The notes: a model not told the origin generated them from the letters alone. DNA of 64,000 nt from Bacillota bacterium (GCA_023411375.1 JAEYOW010000056.1:14673-78672); one strand, 5' to 3'. Positions 1 to 8,422 are shown, counted from the stretch's first letter. Made by a program: numbers and translations.

Positions 1-114
1 GCCATCTGCAAGGCGGTGGTGGAGGCGCACGGCGGCGAAATCCGTATGGAGCCAAACGAACCGAAGGGCTCGCGCTTCGTGTTTACCCTGCCGATGGAGG
101 AAGAAGATGGATAA
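1..114 (+). CDS. kdpD: C-terminal end of a KdpD-like sensor histidine kinase (partial)
   Basis: The first 37 codons, read from base 1, are the end of an HATPase_c domain: AICKAVVEAHGG is the last G-box region of sensor kinases, followed by the usual FVFTLP strand and a short acidic tail. The stop overlaps the start of the next gene by 8 bases, so the two are translationally coupled. AIC-A-VEAHGG is typical of KdpD, and the partner is KdpE-like, so this is most likely the potassium-responsive kinase. The rest lies outside the window, so the KdpD sensor domains cannot be confirmed. Confidence 0.75.
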   Translation, partial: AICKAVVEAHGGEIRMEPNEPKGSRFVFTLPMEEEDG

Positions 115-802
115 GGCTTTTCGCATTCTGCTGATTGAGGATGACAGGTATATTTCGGGCTTTACCGCGGTATCGCTGCGCAAGGAGGGCTATGAGGTGG
201 ATGTGGCGCAAAGCGCGGACGAAGGCCTGTTTCTGTATGCCTCCCAACATCCGGATATCGTGCTCCTAGACCTTGGCCTGCCCGACCGGGACGGTCTGGA
301 GGTGCTTTCGGAGCTGCGCCAAAAATCGGATTTGCCCATATTGGTGGTTTCAGCGCGCGGTCAGGAGCGTGAAAAGGTGGCCGCGCTGGATGCCGGCGCT
401 GATGATTACATCACTAAGCCCTTTTTTATGGGCGAGTTGATGGCGCGAATCCGCGTGACGGAGCGCAAGATGGCGTTCACGCGCCCAAGGGAAGCGGAAA
501 ACGTCTTTCAATGCGACTGGCTTACCGTGGATTTTGAGCGTCGTCTCGTTTTGGTCGATGGCATGGAGGTGCATCTGACCCCCATGGAATACAAGCTGCT
601 GAGCCTGCTGATTCAAAACCGGGGAAAGGTGCTGACGCACGGGTATATTCTCAGACAGGTTTGGGGATATGAGGAATGCGGCGATACCAAAACGGTGCGG
701 GTGTTTATGGCGGGACTGCGCCGGAAAATCGAGAAGGACACCGCCAACCCCCGTTTTTTGCTCACGGAGGTCGGGGTTGGCTACAGGTTTGTAGGGGAAT
801 AA
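107..802 (+). CDS. kdpE: OmpR/KdpE-family response regulator
   Basis: A 231-residue two-domain response regulator. Residues 5-120 are a receiver domain with the acidic pair EDD near 11-13, phospho-acceptor Asp in LLDLGLPD (about residue 55) and the KPF lysine near 105. Residues 135-230 are a winged-helix DNA-binding domain. LTPMEYKLL, GKVLTH, the QVWG loop and the end GYRF closely follow KdpE, which controls the high-affinity potassium ATPase genes kdpFABC. The start overlaps the kinase stop by 8 bases. No kdp transport genes are visible; they may lie upstream. The family is certain, the KdpE assignment likely. Confidence 0.8.
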   Translation: MDKAFRILLIEDDRYISGFTAVSLRKEGYEVDVAQSADEGLFLYASQHPDIVLLDLGLPDRDGLEVLSELRQKSDLPILVVSARGQEREKVAALDAGADDYITKPFFMGELMARIRVTERKMAFTRPREAENVFQCDWLTVDFERRLVLVDGMEVHLTPMEYKLLSLLIQNRGKVLTHGYILRQVWGYEECGDTKTVRVFMAGLRRKIEKDTANPRFLLTEVGVGYRFVGE

Positions 803-876
803 CGAATATTTCCTGAATGAAAGACGTGCTTGACATCGTTTGATGGTTGCGGCCGTACACAGCAGAAGCAGGCGGT

Positions 877-909
877 GTGAAGCAATGCCTAATTTAGAAA
901 TTGCTTCAC
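877..909. promoter_or_regulatory. Inverted repeat, candidate operator of the GH112 operon
   Basis: Perfect 10-base arms, GTGAAGCAAT and ATTGCTTCAC, are separated by 13 bases. The right arm covers the -35 hexamer of the promoter next to it, which is where a repressor or activator site would sit. An AraC-family gene lies at the other end of the operon and is a candidate regulator, but AraC sites are usually direct repeats, so the pairing is only a guess. A transcribed hairpin is the alternative. Confidence 0.45.
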
Positions 910-929
910 GCGAGAGCAAGAAATATAAA
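901..929 (+). promoter_or_regulatory. Putative sigma-A promoter of the GH112/ABC operon
   Basis: TTGCTT (901-906), 17-base spacer, TATAAA (924-929). It is followed by about 115 bases of leader to the solute-binding protein start. The leader holds a small ATTGTT/AACAAT dyad near 949-966. Placed by consensus match only. Confidence 0.45.
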
Positions 930-1051
930 ATCTTTGGCAACAAAGAGGATTGTTCCACAAAACAATGCGTGTTAAAGTAGACACATCGACAGGGAACCGC
1001 GTGAATGGCATGCGGCCCGCCCGTCCGACTGATGAAAGGAAGGTTTATTAC

Positions 1052-2347
1052 ATGAAAAAGCTTGTGAGCATCGCGCTTGCGCTGGTTTTGGCGCTGGGCC
1101 TGTTCGCGCCCGCCATGGCGGAAGGGGCCACCCTGAAGGTTGCCGCCATCGAGACCGCCTATGGTTCTGAGATCTGGAACGAGGTGACCGCCGCCTTTAC
1201 CGAATTGACCGGCATTCCGGTCGACCTGATCACCGATAAAAATCTTGAGGATGTGATCACCGCCAGCATGAAGGCGGGCGACTATCCCGACGTTGTGCAC
1301 CTGGCCACCGGCCGCCCCGCGGCCCTGACCGAAACGCTCATCAAGGAAAACCTGCTTGAGGATATCACCGACGTGCTGGACATGACCGTTCCCGGCGAAG
1401 AAGTGAAGGTCGGCGATAAAATTGCCGGCGGCTTCACCGAGTCCTCCCTGACCAACCCTTACAACGATGGAAAGACCTACATGGCGCCCATGTTCTATGG
1501 TCCCTGCGGCCTGTTCTACAACGCCGGCCTGCTGAAGGAAAAGGGCTGGGAAGTGCCCGCCACCTGGGATGAGATGTGGGAGCTTGGCGACAAGGCCGCC
1601 GCTGAAGGCATCGCGCTTTTCGCATACCCGACCGCCGGTTATTTCGACGCGTTCTTCTACGCCCTTTTGTATGAAGTGGGCGGCGCCGATTTCTTCACCA
1701 AGGCGACCACCTATGCCGAAGGCATCTGGGATACCCCCGAGGCCCAGCAGGCGTTTGACATCGTTGCCAAGCTGGCTACCTACACGGAAAAGTCCGTCCC
1801 CTCCAATGCAAACAACGATAACTTCACCAAGAACCAGCAGCTGATTCTGGACAACAAGGCGATCTTCATGCCCAACGGCACCTGGGTTGTTGGCGAAATG
1901 GCCGACGCGCCCCGCGCTGAAGGCTTCGAGTGGGGCTTCACCGCGCTGCCCGCCGTCACCGAGGGCGGCGACCGTTACAGCTACACTTGGTTTGAGCAGC
2001 TCTGGGTGCCCGCCGAGGCGGTCAATAAGGACGCCGCCAAGCAGTTCGTGGCCTTCATGTACTCCGACGTGGCTGCGGCCATCTTCGCCAAGGCCGGCGC
2101 GATTCAACCCATCATCGGCTTCGCGGATACCCTTGAGGGCGACAGCAAGCTCTTCTACTCCATCTATGATAACGGTGCGAAGGCCGCGTTGGGCGCGTTT
2201 GCCGCCACCGAGCCTGTCGAAGGCGTAAACTTCGCCGATACGGTGTTTGGTACCGTCAACTCCCTGGTCAGCGGCGACAAGACCGTAGAGCAGTGGGTGG
2301 AGCAGATTAAGACCGAAAGCGACATGCTGCGCACGGCGCTCAAGTAA
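1052..2347 (+). CDS. CUT1-family sugar ABC transporter substrate-binding protein
   Basis: A 431-residue extracellular solute-binding protein (family 1, MalE-like). The start at 1052 is preceded by AAGGAAGG and gives a clean signal peptide (MKK, a hydrophobic core, then a cut after AMA near residue 24); an in-frame ATG at 950 has neither. There is no lipobox cysteine, so membrane anchoring is unclear. It is the first gene of an operon with two permeases, a tiny membrane protein and a GH112 phosphorylase, so the ligand is probably galacto-N-biose, lacto-N-biose or a related galactosyl disaccharide. That substrate is inferred from context. A hairpin follows the stop. Confidence 0.85.
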   Translation: MKKLVSIALALVLALGLFAPAMAEGATLKVAAIETAYGSEIWNEVTAAFTELTGIPVDLITDKNLEDVITASMKAGDYPDVVHLATGRPAALTETLIKENLLEDITDVLDMTVPGEEVKVGDKIAGGFTESSLTNPYNDGKTYMAPMFYGPCGLFYNAGLLKEKGWEVPATWDEMWELGDKAAAEGIALFAYPTAGYFDAFFYALLYEVGGADFFTKATTYAEGIWDTPEAQQAFDIVAKLATYTEKSVPSNANNDNFTKNQQLILDNKAIFMPNGTWVVGEMADAPRAEGFEWGFTALPAVTEGGDRYSYTWFEQLWVPAEAVNKDAAKQFVAFMYSDVAAAIFAKAGAIQPIIGFADTLEGDSKLFYSIYDNGAKAALGAFAATEPVEGVNFADTVFGTVNSLVSGDKTVEQWVEQIKTESDMLRTALK

Positions 2348-2382
2348 ACACGCAGCCTGACTGCTAAACCCGAACCGAGTAG

Positions 2383-2415
2383 GCCGCGGTGAGTAGAGTT
2401 CCTGCTCACCGCGGC
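2383..2415 (+). terminator. Intercistronic hairpin with T-rich tail after the binding-protein gene
   Basis: Perfect 11-base arms GCCGCGGTGAG/CTCACCGCGGC with an 11-base loop, followed by GTTTTGATT. It lies between the binding protein and its permeases in what is otherwise one operon. It is therefore more likely a partial terminator or a 3-prime mRNA stabiliser that keeps the binding protein in excess than a full stop. Confidence 0.75.
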
Positions 2416-2471
2416 GTTTTGATTGCTTGCGCCGCCGGCCTGTCCGGCTGTGGAAGAAGGAGGAACCCACA

Positions 2472-3365
2472 TTGGATAAGCAGAAGGGGCGAAAGCTCTT
2501 TATCGCGCTGTGCTGCTCCCCGGCGGTCATCCTGTTCGTTGTGTTCATGGTCGTCCCGACCATCAATGTTTTCAGAATGTCGCTGTACAAATGGGGCGGA
2601 TTTTCATCAAAAAGGACGTTCGTCGGGCTGGAGAATTTTCAGAAGCTCTTTAAAGACATGAAGTTCATGCAGTCCTTTCAAAACACGGTGCTGCTGATCG
2701 TGATCGTCAGCGTGATTACCATGACGCTGGCCATTCTTTTCGCCGCCATCCTTTCACGCGAAAAAATCAAGGGCCAAAATTTTTTCCGCGTTGTTTTCTA
2801 TATCCCCAATATCCTTTCCGTGGTGATCATCAGCGCGATTTTCAGCGCGATTTATGATGCGAACAACGGCATGCTCAACTCGCTACTGGCGCTTTTCAGA
2901 GGTGAGGGCGCGGAACCCATCTACTGGCTGGGCACGCAGAGCATCGTTATTTACAGCCTTGCCGGCGCGATGATCTGGCAGGCCGTGGGCTACTACATGG
3001 TGATGTACATGGCCTCAATGGCGTCCATCCCGGAATCGCTGTACGAGTGCGCCAATCTGGAGGGCGCGGGCCGTGTGAACCAGTTCTTCAATATCACCAT
3101 TCCGCTGATCTGGACGAATATCCGCACGACGCTTACGTTCTTCATCATCAGCAGCATCAATTTGAGCTTTATGTTCGTTAAGGCCATGACCTCCGGCGGG
3201 CCGGACGGCAGCACAGAGGTGTTCCTGAGCTATATGTACAAGCAGGCTTACACCAACTCCGCATACGGCTACGGCATGGCTATCGGCGTGATCGTTTTCA
3301 TCTTCTCGTTTGCGCTCAGCGCGATCGTCAACGCGGTTACGCGGCGCGAGCCGCTTGAATTCTAA
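2472..3365 (+). CDS. Sugar ABC transporter permease (MalF-type)
   Basis: A 297-residue binding-protein-dependent permease with about six membrane segments. The EAA loop near residues 190-215 (YECANLEGAGRVNQF) contacts the ATPase. The TTG at 2472 is chosen because AGAAGGAGGAA ends seven bases before it; an in-frame ATG at 2427 lies upstream of that site. It pairs with the next permease to form the channel. No ATPase gene is present in the operon, so a shared MsmX-like ATPase elsewhere is expected. Confidence 0.85.
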   Translation: MDKQKGRKLFIALCCSPAVILFVVFMVVPTINVFRMSLYKWGGFSSKRTFVGLENFQKLFKDMKFMQSFQNTVLLIVIVSVITMTLAILFAAILSREKIKGQNFFRVVFYIPNILSVVIISAIFSAIYDANNGMLNSLLALFRGEGAEPIYWLGTQSIVIYSLAGAMIWQAVGYYMVMYMASMASIPESLYECANLEGAGRVNQFFNITIPLIWTNIRTTLTFFIISSINLSFMFVKAMTSGGPDGSTEVFLSYMYKQAYTNSAYGYGMAIGVIVFIFSFALSAIVNAVTRREPLEF

Positions 3366-3379
3366 GGAGGGCGAATCGA

Positions 3380-4273
3380 ATGAAGAAACTCAGGAGAGAG
3401 CGCTTCTCCACGGAAAAGCTTTACCATGTGTTCATTTACCTGGTGCTGGGCATTCTCGCCGTTTCCATCCTTGTTCCCGTGGCATGGGTCTTTATGGCCT
3501 CCGTCAAGCAAAACAGCGAGTTTTACGGAAGCCCATGGGCGCTGCCGCTGGGCCTTTACTGGCAGAACTTTGTAGATGCGTGGACGACGGCGCGCATGGG
3601 CGAGTTCATGCTCAACAGCGTTTTAACCACCGCGATAGCCCTGGCTATCCTGCTGGTGGTGGCGCTTCCGGCGGCGTATGTATTAAGCCGCTTCCGCTTC
3701 CGGTGCAAAAAGCTCCTGAACGTTATGTTCATGGGCGGCCTGTTTATCAACGTCAACTACATCGTCGTGCCGATTTTCCTGATGTTTGTGGACGCGGACA
3801 AGGCGCTCAGGGGCATTGGTCTGGGAGGCTTCTTCCTTAACAATATCGTAGTGCTTGCGCTGGTATACGCCGCAACCGCGCTTCCCTTTACGATCTATCT
3901 TCTGTCCGGTTATTTCATTACGCTGCCAAAGGCCTATGAGGAGGCCGCATACATCGACGGAGCCTCCTATGCCCGCACGATGACGAAGGTCATTTTCCCA
4001 ATGGCCAAGCCGAGCATTATCACGGTGATTCTGTTTAACTTCCTCGCCTTCTGGAACGAATACATCATCGCCATGACCCTGCTGTCAGACCCTAAGGGGC
4101 CAAAGACGCTGCCTGTGGGCCTGATGAATCTGATGAAGGCGCAGAACGCCGCCGCGCAGTACGGGCAGATGTACGCCGGACTGGTGATGGTGATGCTGCC
4201 GACGCTGATTCTCTATATCTGCGTGCAGAAAAAGCTGACCCAGGGCATGACCCTTGGCGGACTGAAAGGATAG
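3380..4273 (+). CDS. Sugar ABC transporter permease (MalG-type)
   Basis: A 297-residue inner-membrane permease with six predicted membrane segments and the EAA motif EEAAYIDGASYARTM near residue 193. A strong TAAGGAGGG site overlaps the stop of the upstream permease, giving tight coupling. It is the second half of the heterodimeric channel for the disaccharide handled by the downstream phosphorylase. The family is certain, the substrate inferred. Confidence 0.85.
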   Translation: MKKLRRERFSTEKLYHVFIYLVLGILAVSILVPVAWVFMASVKQNSEFYGSPWALPLGLYWQNFVDAWTTARMGEFMLNSVLTTAIALAILLVVALPAAYVLSRFRFRCKKLLNVMFMGGLFINVNYIVVPIFLMFVDADKALRGIGLGGFFLNNIVVLALVYAATALPFTIYLLSGYFITLPKAYEEAAYIDGASYARTMTKVIFPMAKPSIITVILFNFLAFWNEYIIAMTLLSDPKGPKTLPVGLMNLMKAQNAAAQYGQMYAGLVMVMLPTLILYICVQKKLTQGMTLGGLKG

Positions 4274-4280
4274 GTGCCTT

Positions 4281-4457
4281 ATGGAATATGGTTTGAAGCG
4301 GCTGCTTACGCTCCTTTGGCTTGCCTTGTTCCTTTTTTGTTGCTGGCTGGTGATCGACGGGCAGCGCAGCATCGGCTACAGCGGCCTTGGCGAGATGATG
4401 CTGGGGCTTGCGGGCATTCTGTTTTGCATTTGGGGCTACAACAAACGAAATCGCTGA
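4281..4457 (+). CDS. Small two-helix membrane protein in the GH112 operon
   Basis: A 58-residue ORF (MEYGLKRLLTLLWLAL at the N-terminus, end GYNKRNR) with two hydrophobic stretches, about residues 7-24 and 38-52, and basic ends. It starts 7 bases after the permease stop, and its stop lies in the ribosome binding region of the phosphorylase gene. This fits an operon with no wasted space. I do not recognise the family with confidence. It may be a small accessory subunit of the importer. The start lacks a strong Shine-Dalgarno sequence, so coupling to the permease is likely. Confidence 0.65.
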   Translation: MEYGLKRLLTLLWLALFLFCCWLVIDGQRSIGYSGLGEMMLGLAGILFCIWGYNKRNR

Positions 4458-4468
4458 GGTGAATGCGG

Positions 4469-6637
4469 ATGAAAAAGGCGGATAAGGCACGCGGACGGGT
4501 AACCATCCCCACAGATGTGGACGTTGTAGACGCAACGCTCGCGCTGATGAAGCGCTGGGGCGCTGACGCGCTACGCGACTGCGACGGCACGGATTTTCCC
4601 ATGGCGCTCAGAGAGGTGGGCGCAAAGGTATACTCCACCTACTATACCACCCGCAAGGATAACGAATGGGCCAGGCAAAACCCAGACGAGGTTCAGCAGT
4701 GCTACATTATGACCGGCTTTCACACCGCGACGGAGGAAAGTCTGCGCATTCCGCTGATGCGCGGCATATCGCCCGAGCTGATGCAGGTCAACACCCGCGA
4801 TGATATCAAGCGCTGGTGGGAGGTTGTTGACCGCACGGCGGGCACGGTTGTGCCGTCCGGCCAATGGGCATATGAGGACGGCGAAGTGGTCGTATCCGGC
4901 GCAATGCCGTTTCATGAGTATACGGTCAGCTTTCTGGCCTACCTGATCTGGGACCCGGTACACATGTACAATGCCGTGGTCAACAGCTGGACGAACTTTG
5001 AACATCAGATCACCTTCGATGTTCGTCAGCCCAAAACAAAGGCGTTCACCATGGAACGCCTGCGCAGGTTTATCCAGGAGCATCCCTATGTGAATGTGAT
5101 CCGCTACACGACGTTCTTCCACCAGTTCACGCTGGTATTTGACGAGCTTAAGCGTGAAAAATACGTGGATTGGTACGGCTATTCCGCATCCGTATCCCCG
5201 TATATTCTGGAACAGTTTGAGCGCGAGGCGGGGTATCCCTTCCGGCCTGAGTATATTATCGATCAGGGATATTACAACAACCAGTACCGCGTGCCTTCAA
5301 AGGAATTTAAGGATTTTCAGGCGTTTCAGCGCCGCGAGGTAGCCAAGCTTGCCAAAGAAATGGTGGATATTACCCACGAATGCGGCAAGGAAGCTATGAT
5401 GTTCCTTGGCGACCACTGGATTGGAACGGAGCCGTTTATGCCGGAATTTGAAACCATTGGTTTGGACGCGGTGGTGGGCAGCGTGGGTAACGGGTCCACC
5501 CTGCGGCTGATCAGCGATATTCCCGGTGTAAAGTACACGGAGGCGCGTCTGCTGCCGTACTTTTTTCCCGATGTTTTTCACGAGGGCGGCGACCCCGTGC
5601 GCGAGGCCAAGGAAAACTGGGTCACTGCGAGGCGGGCCATTCTGCGCAAGCCGATCGACCGCATCGGTTACGGTGGTTATTTGAAGCTGGCCTGCCGGTT
5701 TCCAGCGTTTCTGGACTATGTGGAGAGCGTATGCAACGAGTTCCGCCTGCTGTATGACAACATCAAGGGAACCACGCCCTACTGCATCAAGACTGTGGCC
5801 GTGCTTAACTGCTGGGGTAAAATGCGCGCCTGGGGCTGCCATATGGTGCACCACGCGTTGTACCAGAAGCAGAACTACAGCTACGCCGGGGTGATCGAAG
5901 CGCTGAGCGGCGCGCCGTTTGACGTGCGCTTCATAAGCTTTGATGATATTAAGCAAAACCCCGGTGTGCTAACCGGTGTGGATGTGCTCCTGAGCGTCGG
6001 CGATGGGGACACCGCGCATACCGGCGGCATCTGGTGGGAGGACGCGCAGGTGACGGCTGCCATACGGCGCTTCGTGTACCAGGGCGGCGGCTTTATCGGC
6101 GTGGGAGAGCCCTCCGGGCACCAGTATCAGGGACATTATCTCCAGCTTGCCTCGCTGCTGGGCGTGGAAAAGGAAACGGGCTTCACCCTGAATTACGATA
6201 AGTACAATTGGGAAGAGCATCCCGATCATTTCATCCTTGCCGATTGCGGCGAAAGTGTGGACTTTGGAGAGGGCAAGAAGGGCATTTACGCGCTGGAGGG
6301 CGCGACGGTGCTTTGCCAGCGCGGCCGGGAGGTGCAGTTAAGCGTCAACGAGTTTGGTCACGGACGCTCCGTGTATGTAAGCGGCCTGCCGTACAGCTTC
6401 CAAAACGCGCGCCTGCTGTACCGCAGCGTCCTGTGGGCATCGCACGATGAAAACGAGCTGTATTGCTGGTACAGCGAAAACCCGAATGTGGATGTGCACG
6501 CTTATGTGAAGAACAAAAAATATTGCGTGGTCAACAATACCTACGAACCCCAGAAAACGGTTGTTTACCGTGGCGACGGTTCCAGCTTTCCGCTTTCTAT
6601 CGGCGCAAATGAGATTTTATGGTACGAAATTGACTGA
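4469..6637 (+). CDS. GH112 1,3-beta-galactosyl-N-acetylhexosamine phosphorylase
   Basis: A 722-residue cytoplasmic enzyme of glycoside hydrolase family 112. The family cleaves beta-galactosides of N-acetylhexosamine (lacto-N-biose, galacto-N-biose), or in some members galactosyl-rhamnose, with phosphate to give galactose 1-phosphate. The N-terminal half is a TIM barrel with GRVTIPTD, TDFP and GDHWIGTEPF near residue 315; the Asp there is the likely catalytic acid of the family. A glutamine-amidotransferase-like domain and a beta-rich C-terminus follow. The start is ATG 4469, because GAGG lies 9 bases upstream; ATG 4463 is too close. Last gene of the importer operon. GH112 is certain; the disaccharide cannot be fixed from sequence. 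Confidence 0.9.
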   Translation: MKKADKARGRVTIPTDVDVVDATLALMKRWGADALRDCDGTDFPMALREVGAKVYSTYYTTRKDNEWARQNPDEVQQCYIMTGFHTATEESLRIPLMRGISPELMQVNTRDDIKRWWEVVDRTAGTVVPSGQWAYEDGEVVVSGAMPFHEYTVSFLAYLIWDPVHMYNAVVNSWTNFEHQITFDVRQPKTKAFTMERLRRFIQEHPYVNVIRYTTFFHQFTLVFDELKREKYVDWYGYSASVSPYILEQFEREAGYPFRPEYIIDQGYYNNQYRVPSKEFKDFQAFQRREVAKLAKEMVDITHECGKEAMMFLGDHWIGTEPFMPEFETIGLDAVVGSVGNGSTLRLISDIPGVKYTEARLLPYFFPDVFHEGGDPVREAKENWVTARRAILRKPIDRIGYGGYLKLACRFPAFLDYVESVCNEFRLLYDNIKGTTPYCIKTVAVLNCWGKMRAWGCHMVHHALYQKQNYSYAGVIEALSGAPFDVRFISFDDIKQNPGVLTGVDVLLSVGDGDTAHTGGIWWEDAQVTAAIRRFVYQGGGFIGVGEPSGHQYQGHYLQLASLLGVEKETGFTLNYDKYNWEEHPDHFILADCGESVDFGEGKKGIYALEGATVLCQRGREVQLSVNEFGHGRSVYVSGLPYSFQNARLLYRSVLWASHDENELYCWYSENPNVDVHAYVKNKKYCVVNNTYEPQKTVVYRGDGSSFPLSIGANEILWYEID

Positions 6638-6650
6638 CAAATTATTTAAT

Positions 6651-6689
6651 GGCAAAGGCCGCCGCCCTCAGGGGTTGGCGGCCTTTGCC
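6651..6689 (-). terminator. Convergent-gene terminator overlapping the end of the AraC gene
   Basis: Perfect 13-base arms GGCAAAGGCCGCC and GGCGGCCTTTGCC. On the minus strand the hairpin is followed by the AT-rich ATTAAATAATTTG, so it best serves the AraC gene, whose last seven codons form one arm. It can also slow transcripts arriving from the GH112 gene. Confidence 0.7.
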
Positions 6690-7504
6690 CTGCGGTATTC
6701 GCTTGGGGTGATACCCTCGACGCGCTTAAAGGCCTGAGAGAAATAGCTGGCGGAGGAAAAGCCCGTAAGCGAACATACGGCGGATAAGCTGTAATCGGAA
6801 TGAAGCAAGAGGTGACGGGCCTCCTGAATTCGCCGCTGGCAGAGGTAATGCATGGGCGAAAGGCCAAAATGCCGGTGGAAGGCGCGGGATAGATAGAACT
6901 TGCTGATATGTGCGCGTTCCGCAAGCCAGTCCAGCGTTACTTGCTCGGCAAAGCGTTCGTCGATCAGGCGCTTGACCTCGGCGCATTCGCTTGTGCCATG
7001 CACGGGAGCGTCTCCGGTAATATCCACCTTGGCGTACCGGCTGGCCTTTGTAAACAGAATTTCCAAAATGCTCATGCAGATGGACAGATACCCCTCGCGC
7101 TGTCTGGATACCTCGCGCAGGATATCCTGAAAGTAGGGGAGCAGCTCATGGCTGTTGGAGCGGTCGTTGAGCAGGTAATAGCGGGGCTGTGTGCCCTGCG
7201 GGGTTGAAAACCGCACGCCGCTTACCCCGATGACGATGTATTCCAGCATGCCGTCGGGGTCGGACAGCTCCGTGTGCTCTACGGACGGATTGATCAGAAA
7301 AAAATCGCTATCGCAAAGGGGTACTTTTTCATCAGCAATTTGCAAAAAACCCTTGCCACGGATGCAATAAAACAACTCCGCGTGCGTATGGCTGTGCGGA
7401 ATGGAGCGCCACGAGCCGTCGTAGCGGGAAATGGCGCAATAGATCAGCTGGATTTCACCGTCATCCGCAAACGGCTCCTGAATGTCATAACGGATATTTC
7501 CCAT
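6668..7504 (-). CDS. AraC-family transcriptional regulator with cupin sensor domain
   Basis: A 278-residue regulator. Residues 10-120 form a cupin-type ligand-binding domain (HSHTHAELFYCIRGKG), and residues 180-275 hold two helix-turn-helix motifs of the AraC/XylS type ending in SYFSQAFKRVEGITPSEYR. GGGAGGTGA precedes the ATG by 7 bases. It faces the GH112 operon tail to tail and is the natural candidate for its sugar-responsive regulator, but that is inference from position. Confidence 0.88.
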   Translation of the reverse strand: MGNIRYDIQEPFADDGEIQLIYCAISRYDGSWRSIPHSHTHAELFYCIRGKGFLQIADEKVPLCDSDFFLINPSVEHTELSDPDGMLEYIVIGVSGVRFSTPQGTQPRYYLLNDRSNSHELLPYFQDILREVSRQREGYLSICMSILEILFTKASRYAKVDITGDAPVHGTSECAEVKRLIDERFAEQVTLDWLAERAHISKFYLSRAFHRHFGLSPMHYLCQRRIQEARHLLLHSDYSLSAVCSLTGFSSASYFSQAFKRVEGITPSEYRRAKAANP

Positions 7505-7683
7505 AACATGCTCACCTCCCGGCGTTCGGGGTCGACGGATGTTCCATTATAGTATGGGCCTGGGTCTGGTGTCAAATGAAATGCGCATGCGGATATGAGG
7601 CGGCGCATACAATGCCCATGACAAGGCAAGGCTATTCGTTGAACACAGCATGGGAAGCAATCTACGCCTATGCCAACCCAATC

Positions 7684-7741
7684 TTTCGCGCGTGAGCGAA
7701 GGCAATTTGGAGTCCAAACCCGGAAAAAGACGGGCTTGGAC
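7684..7741 (+). other. Leader region with two hairpins before a small ORF
   Basis: A TTCGC/GCGAA hairpin (about 7684-7700) is followed by GTCCAAACCCG/CGGGCTTGGAC (7712-7741, one A-C mismatch). The second ends just upstream of the GGGAGGG ribosome binding site of the 62-residue protein, so it could govern that gene's translation or stability. The divergent promoters of this gene and the AraC gene must lie in 7505-7700; none stands out. Confidence 0.4.
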
Positions 7742-7758
7742 AGACGGGAGGGACGAGC

Positions 7759-7947
7759 ATGGAATACCGGCGGAACCGTTCGGAGAGTCTTGTCAATCCG
7801 CCCATCAGAGAGGTGGAGGATCTTGCGTCGGCCACAGAATGTACAGGCCTGACGCCCGCGGCTGTTCGCACCGAAAACGAGGCGGAAAACTACGCGCATC
7901 TCTACGCTATTCATGAGCAAAAGCCCGTACAGAACCCGGAGGAATGA
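7759..7947 (+). CDS. Small acidic protein of unknown function
   Basis: A 62-residue soluble protein with a central motif REVEDLASATECTGLTP and an acidic middle. GGGAGGG lies 7 bases before the ATG, hairpins precede it and a strong terminator follows only 3 bases after the stop, so it is a genuine single-gene unit. No membrane segment or signal. I recall similar small proteins with a TECTGL motif in Clostridia but cannot name a family. Function unknown. Confidence 0.7.
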   Translation: MEYRRNRSESLVNPPIREVEDLASATECTGLTPAAVRTENEAENYAHLYAIHEQKPVQNPEE

Positions 7948-7950
7948 CAG

Positions 7951-7977
7951 AAAAGCCAGGCTAAAGGCCTGGCTTTT
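7951..7977 (+). terminator. Rho-independent terminator of the 62-residue protein gene
   Basis: AAAAGCCAGGC, 5-base loop, GCCTGGCTTTT. A perfect 11-base stem ending in its own T-run, right after the stop codon. Confidence 0.9.
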
Positions 7978-7980
7978 CTA

Positions 7981-8422
7981 TGAAGCGTGGTAAATGGCAG
8001 AAAGCGCGGGCTGACGGAGAACTTTCGGAAAGCTCGTATTGAAAAAAACGGACCGGTGCAGGAACACAGTTACGGCACAAACCTCACACCGTTGCAATGG
8101 TTTGAGATATCAAAGCTTATTTGACGAATTTCAACTGCACAATGATGAATCCGGCCTAAGCAATCAAGTTAACTTTTTCGCAAAATTTACTTGATTGCTC
8201 GCTCATTTGATATATGGCCGACGAAGCATGAAAAGCGAAATTGTTCATTGGAAATGCTTTTTCTATAAATGGCCGGCTGCTTTTCATCATATTTGATATA
8301 GATGCCCAAAGGAATAAAAAAAGAAAATGCCGCGCTAGAAACAAGGATATTTATATGATATAAATAGGAAATATTTACTTTGTGTTACAAAAAGAACAAT
8401 TCTTCTTTGGAGGATAAAAAGG
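7981..8422. other. AT-rich intergenic stretch with a long dyad
   Basis: About 440 bases without a convincing gene, visibly richer in A and T than the neighbours after about 8080. It holds a perfect 10-base dyad, GCAATCAAGT/ACTTGATTGC, at 8160-8198 around 19 bases, and several TATAAT-like strings (for example near 8353-8362) that could serve the gene at 8423. The patch and the next gene may have been acquired together. Confidence 0.5.

Noticed and set aside
830..860. TTGACA at 830 as the promoter of the first importer operon
   Set aside because: No acceptable -10 box lies 16-18 bases downstream; the pair at 901-929 is better.
350..2590. A 746-codon open frame on the minus strand
   Set aside because: It lies opposite the response regulator and the sugar-binding protein, has no ribosome site and no domain character; it is a mirror of GC-rich codon use.
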